Source: Microtetraspora sp. NBRC 13810 (GTDB lineage: Bacteria; Actinomycetota; Actinomycetes; Streptosporangiales; Streptosporangiaceae). Taken from it: 64,000 nucleotides of DNA. Below are positions 61,046-64,000 of this stretch, one piece after another. The position numbers were made by a program, and so were the translations under genes. How positions within the stretch are numbered: position 1 is the stretch's first letter; every line of letters begins with the position of its first letter. The notes under the pieces were generated by a model, which was not told where the DNA came from, ran no database searches, and saw nothing but the letters and a program-made list of their open reading frames with translations. The stretch spans positions 62,001 to 126,000 of the forward strand of contig NZ_BSRQ01000013.1 in NCBI RefSeq assembly GCF_030268685.1. The letters run 5' to 3'.

Positions 61046-63082
61046 ATGGCCGAGACACCGTCCGAACCGAGCTTCCAGCGGCTCGGCCCCGTCAACTGGC
61101 TGCCCGAGGAACGCAAGGTCATCGAGCGGCACGAGGCCGAGATCCGCGAGCTGAAGCGGCGGCTGGAAATCGCCGAGGCCAAGGCCGACTACGCCAACTG
61201 GAAGCTCAACGCGGTCCAGATGAAGCGGGCCTTCAAGGTGGGCGAGGCGCTCACCGGGAAGAGCCCCGGCAGGCTGGTCGCGGCCGTGCGGTCCAGGGAG
61301 AAGGCGCCCGCCGCGCCCACCCCGGTCACCGAGGTCATCGACACCGCCAACAAGCGCGGGCCGCTGGTGCGGGTGCCCACCGCGAAGTGGCCGCTCGGCC
61401 CGGTGGTGCGCCCCGACCTCAAGGTCGCGGTGATCCTGGACGACTTCTCCCGGATGGCGTTCCGCTACGAGTGGGACCAGATCGAGTTCGGGCTCAAGGA
61501 CTGGCCGGAGATCTTCGCCGAGAAGCGTCCCGACCTGCTGTTCTGCGAGTCGGCCTGGCACGGCAACCAGGGCCGCTGGCGCTACCAGATGACCGGGACC
61601 AACGCCCCCAAGCAGGAGCTGCGCGACCTGGTGGCCTGGTGCCAGGCCGAGGACATCCCCACGGTCTTCTGGAACAAGGAGGACCCGCCCAACTTCGACT
61701 TCTTCATCGACACGGCCAAGCTGTTCGACTACGTCTTCACCTGCGACGGCGACATGGTGCCCCGGTACCGCGAGGTGCTCGGGCACGACCGGGTCGACGT
61801 GCTCCAGTTCGCCGCCCAGCCCAGGGTGCACAACCCGATCCAGGCGCGCGAGGGCCGGCTGCACGACGTCGTCTTCGCCGGCATGTACTTCCGCGACAAG
61901 CATCCCGAGCGGCGCGAGCAGATGGAGACCGTCCTCGCCCCCGTCCGCGAGCTGGGCCTGCACATCTTCGCCCGCAACGGCGAGGTGGACGAGAAGTACG
62001 CCTGGCCGCAGGAGTACCGCCCGCACATCGTGGGCGAGCTGCCCTACGAGCAGATGCTGGCCGCGTACAAGATGTACAAGGTCTTCCTGAACGTCAACTC
62101 CGTGCTCGACTCGCCCACCATGTGCGCGCGGCGGGTCTTCGAGCTGTCCGCCTGCGCGACCCCGGTGGTGTCCGGCTGGTCCCGGGCCATTGAGGAGACC
62201 TTCGGGCCGCTGATCCCGATCGCCAGGGAGCAGGTGGAGTCCTACAACCAGGTGCTGCACCTGATCAACAGCCCCGAGCTGCGCGCCCGCCTCGGGCACC
62301 TCGCCATGCGCGAGGTGTTCGACAAGCACCTCTTCTCGCACCGGGTGGACCAGATCCTGACGTTCCTCGGGCGGCGGCCGGAGTCCCGGCAGCGGTCCAT
62401 CTCGGTGGTGCTGCCCACCAACCGCGAGGCGCAGATCGAGCACGCCATCTCGTCGGTGGCCAAGCAGATCCACCGCCCGCTCCAGCTCGTCATGGTGCTG
62501 CACGGCCTGGACATCGACCCGGTGGTGGTGGCCGACAAGGCGCGGATGGCCGGCATCGTGGACATCGTCGTACTGCCCGCCGACCCGTCGCTGTCCCTCG
62601 GCGCCTGCCTCAACCTGGGCATCGCCGCCGCCGACGGCGAGCTGATCGCCAAGATGGACGACGACAACCTGTACGGCGAGCACTACCTGTCCGACCTGGC
62701 CCGCGCCTTCGACTACTCCGAGGCCGAACTCGTCGGCAAGGGCGCCCACTACACGTACTTCGAGGGCACCAACTCCACGATGCTCCGGCTCCCCGGCCTG
62801 GAGCACCGCTACGCCCACCTGGTGCAGGGCGGGTCGTTCCTCGGCAAGGCCGACATGTTCCGCAGATACCCGTTCGAGGACGTCACCAGAGGAGAGGACA
62901 CCCGCCTGGTGCGCCGCCTCAAGGAGGACGGGGTCAAGATCTACTCTGCCGACCGGTTCAACTTCGTCTACTGGCGCAGCGCGGACACGACCATGCACAC
63001 GTGGCAGGCGGACGACATCAAGCTGACCCGCAACGCCCAGCTCTCCTTCGTCGGCCGCCCGGACGACCACGTGCTCATCTGA
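61046..63082 (+). CDS. CgeB-like/GT2 bifunctional glycosyltransferase
   Basis: A 678-residue protein. Residues about 20-55 form a coiled coil (ERHEAEIRELKRRLEIAE). Residues about 105-430 resemble the CgeB/DUF3880 glycosyltransferase family, with FWNKEDPPNFDFFIDTAKLF and SACATPVVSGWSRAI. Residues 450-678 are a GT2 domain: ISVVLPTNREAQIEHAI, AKMDDDNLYGEHYLSDLARA and a late RGEDTRLVRRL. Fusion of two glycosyltransferases in one chain would let it add two successive sugars. It overlaps the convergent HxlR gene by 8 bases. Confidence 0.85.
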   Translation: MAETPSEPSFQRLGPVNWLPEERKVIERHEAEIRELKRRLEIAEAKADYANWKLNAVQMKRAFKVGEALTGKSPGRLVAAVRSREKAPAAPTPVTEVIDTANKRGPLVRVPTAKWPLGPVVRPDLKVAVILDDFSRMAFRYEWDQIEFGLKDWPEIFAEKRPDLLFCESAWHGNQGRWRYQMTGTNAPKQELRDLVAWCQAEDIPTVFWNKEDPPNFDFFIDTAKLFDYVFTCDGDMVPRYREVLGHDRVDVLQFAAQPRVHNPIQAREGRLHDVVFAGMYFRDKHPERREQMETVLAPVRELGLHIFARNGEVDEKYAWPQEYRPHIVGELPYEQMLAAYKMYKVFLNVNSVLDSPTMCARRVFELSACATPVVSGWSRAIEETFGPLIPIAREQVESYNQVLHLINSPELRARLGHLAMREVFDKHLFSHRVDQILTFLGRRPESRQRSISVVLPTNREAQIEHAISSVAKQIHRPLQLVMVLHGLDIDPVVVADKARMAGIVDIVVLPADPSLSLGACLNLGIAAADGELIAKMDDDNLYGEHYLSDLARAFDYSEAELVGKGAHYTYFEGTNSTMLRLPGLEHRYAHLVQGGSFLGKADMFRRYPFEDVTRGEDTRLVRRLKEDGVKIYSADRFNFVYWRSADTTMHTWQADDIKLTRNAQLSFVGRPDDHVLI

Positions 63083-63431
63083 CCGCCTCGCCCTCCCCGG
63101 GCAACGGGATCCACCTGTGCGACCAGGTCGTCACGGCCTGGAGCACCGTCTCAAGATCCCGCCCCTTCTCGGTGAGGTGGTATTCGACCTGGACCGGGGT
63201 GGCGGGGATGACCCGGCGCTCGATGATCTCCTCGGCCTCCAGGGTGCGCAGCCGCTGGGCCAGCATGGTGTCACTCAGACCGGGCACGGCCGCCTTGATC
63301 TGGGCGTACCTGTGCCGGCCGGTGAACAGCACATGCAGGATGGCGCCGGTCCAGCGGGTGCCGATCAGCTCGATCGCGGCATGGAACCGCACGCACACGG
63401 GATGTGTCTCGCTCAGGGGGAACCCGCTCAC
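63075..63431 (-). CDS. HxlR-family transcriptional regulator
   Basis: A 118-residue winged-helix protein starting at GTG. LIGTRWTGAILHVLFTGRHR is the HxlR N-terminal motif. It is followed by the recognition helix LSDTMLAQRLRTLEAEEII and the wing TPVQVEYHLTEKGRDLE. It lies 4 bases downstream of the FMN reductase gene, which is the likely co-regulated target. The signal is probably redox or electrophile stress. Confidence 0.93.
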   Translation of the reverse strand: MSGFPLSETHPVCVRFHAAIELIGTRWTGAILHVLFTGRHRYAQIKAAVPGLSDTMLAQRLRTLEAEEIIERRVIPATPVQVEYHLTEKGRDLETVLQAVTTWSHRWIPLPGEGEAVR

Positions 63432-63435
63432 TCCC

Positions 63436-63996
63436 TCACTCCTCGCGCAGCCGCCGCAGGGCGTCGCTCACCCGGACCAGCTCGTCCAGCATCGCCTTGG
63501 CGGACGTGGTCGCCATGTCGTCGGGCACCATGTTGCCGTCGTCGTCGAGGTACTGGCGGACGAAGGGCAGGTAGACCGCCTCGAAGAGCGGGGTCATCTT
63601 CAGCGTGGTGACGACCTGCTTGATCATCTGTACCGCGCGGGTGCCGGCCGCGACCCCGCCGTAGCCGACCATGCCGACCGGCTTGTACCGCCACTCGTTG
63701 TGCAGGTAGTCGATCGCGTTCTTCAGCTCGGCGTTGTAACCGTAGTTGTACTCCGGCATGACGAAGATGAACGCGTCAGCCTCGGCGATCTTGGCGCTCC
63801 AGTCACGGGTGTGCCGGTGGGTGTACTGAGCGAGCCTCGGGTGGTGGGGCTCGTTCATGAACGGCAGGTTCACCTCGGCGAGATCGACCAGCTCGATGTC
63901 GTCGAAGCCGCCGTGCTCCCGCACTTCCTTCAGGATCCACTTGCCGACCGACAGCCCCACCCGGCCCGGCCGGGTACTGGCAACGATGATCTTCAA
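63436..63996 (-). CDS. NADPH-dependent FMN reductase
   Basis: A flavodoxin-like FMN reductase of at least 186 residues. The phosphate-binding motif STRPGRVGLSVGKW is at the N-terminus, FVMPEYNYGYNAELKNAIDY is the family signature, and VGYGGVAAGTRAVQ is the third FMN loop. The first in-window start is a TTG at 63996. The codon before it is also open and only four bases remain, so the true start may lie beyond the window edge. Forms an operon with the HxlR gene. Confidence 0.9.
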   Translation of the reverse strand: MKIIVASTRPGRVGLSVGKWILKEVREHGGFDDIELVDLAEVNLPFMNEPHHPRLAQYTHRHTRDWSAKIAEADAFIFVMPEYNYGYNAELKNAIDYLHNEWRYKPVGMVGYGGVAAGTRAVQMIKQVVTTLKMTPLFEAVYLPFVRQYLDDDGNMVPDDMATTSAKAMLDELVRVSDALRRLREE

Positions 63997-64000
63997 CTTG

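Overview
The window is very GC-rich (about 70%), with dense genes, frequent GTG/TTG starts and GGAGG-type ribosome binding sites. A class II FBA aldolase, DUF3151 next to purA, SpoIIE-type phosphatases, WXG100-like small proteins and cell-envelope glycosyltransferases all fit a filamentous actinomycete chromosome. Streptosporangiales is a plausible order, but that is an inference and not demonstrated. I see no rRNA, tRNA, CRISPR array, intact insertion sequence or prophage.

Layout. 1-5.8 kb: the end of a DUF302 gene faces a tightly coupled minus-strand operon of a DUF559-type nuclease, a winged-helix-like protein and a giant AAA + HerA-like ATPase. This is the best candidate for an undescribed system. 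6-15.4 kb: an RlmA-type rRNA methyltransferase, an S9-peptidase-like protein that has lost its catalytic Ser and His, a GAF-PP2C phosphatase, and a soluble poly-HAMP hybrid histidine kinase followed by a stand-alone response regulator. 15.5-24.6 kb: a small secreted protein, two NAD(P)-binding oxidoreductases, a LysR regulator, a short XRE protein, a NYN-domain protein with a huge Ser/Gly-rich tail, a membrane-anchored sigma factor fused to anti-sigma-like and extracellular parts, and a membrane protein. 24.6-43.7 kb is mostly housekeeping: pyrE, DedA, fbaA, a three-gene methyltransferase/glycosyltransferase operon, a polysaccharide deacetylase, DUF3151-purA, GDPD, CorA, purD, purC, a MurA-family enzyme and an HTH regulator. 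44-52 kb: metH behind an apparent S-adenosylhomocysteine riboswitch, a phosphatase-superfamily enzyme, a DMT exporter, a HisC-family aminotransferase and an NrtR-like Nudix regulator. 52-53.8 kb: a YbaB-like/WXG-like/membrane-protein cassette. 53.8-63.1 kb: an envelope-polysaccharide locus (DUF4434 protein, GT4, UDP-ManNAc dehydrogenase, GT4, UDP-GlcNAc 2-epimerase, CgeB-GT2 fusion). The window ends with an HxlR regulator and an FMN reductase.

How genes work together. purA, purD and purC serve purine synthesis and pyrE pyrimidine synthesis. WecB-like and WecC-like enzymes would turn UDP-GlcNAc into UDP-ManNAcA for the neighbouring glycosyltransferases. The SAH element would link metH expression to the methylation cycle. 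The HAMP kinase, response regulator and PP2C phosphatase form a signalling cluster. Several short tandem-repeat arrays sit at gene ends. All functions are read from motifs; no database search was possible.
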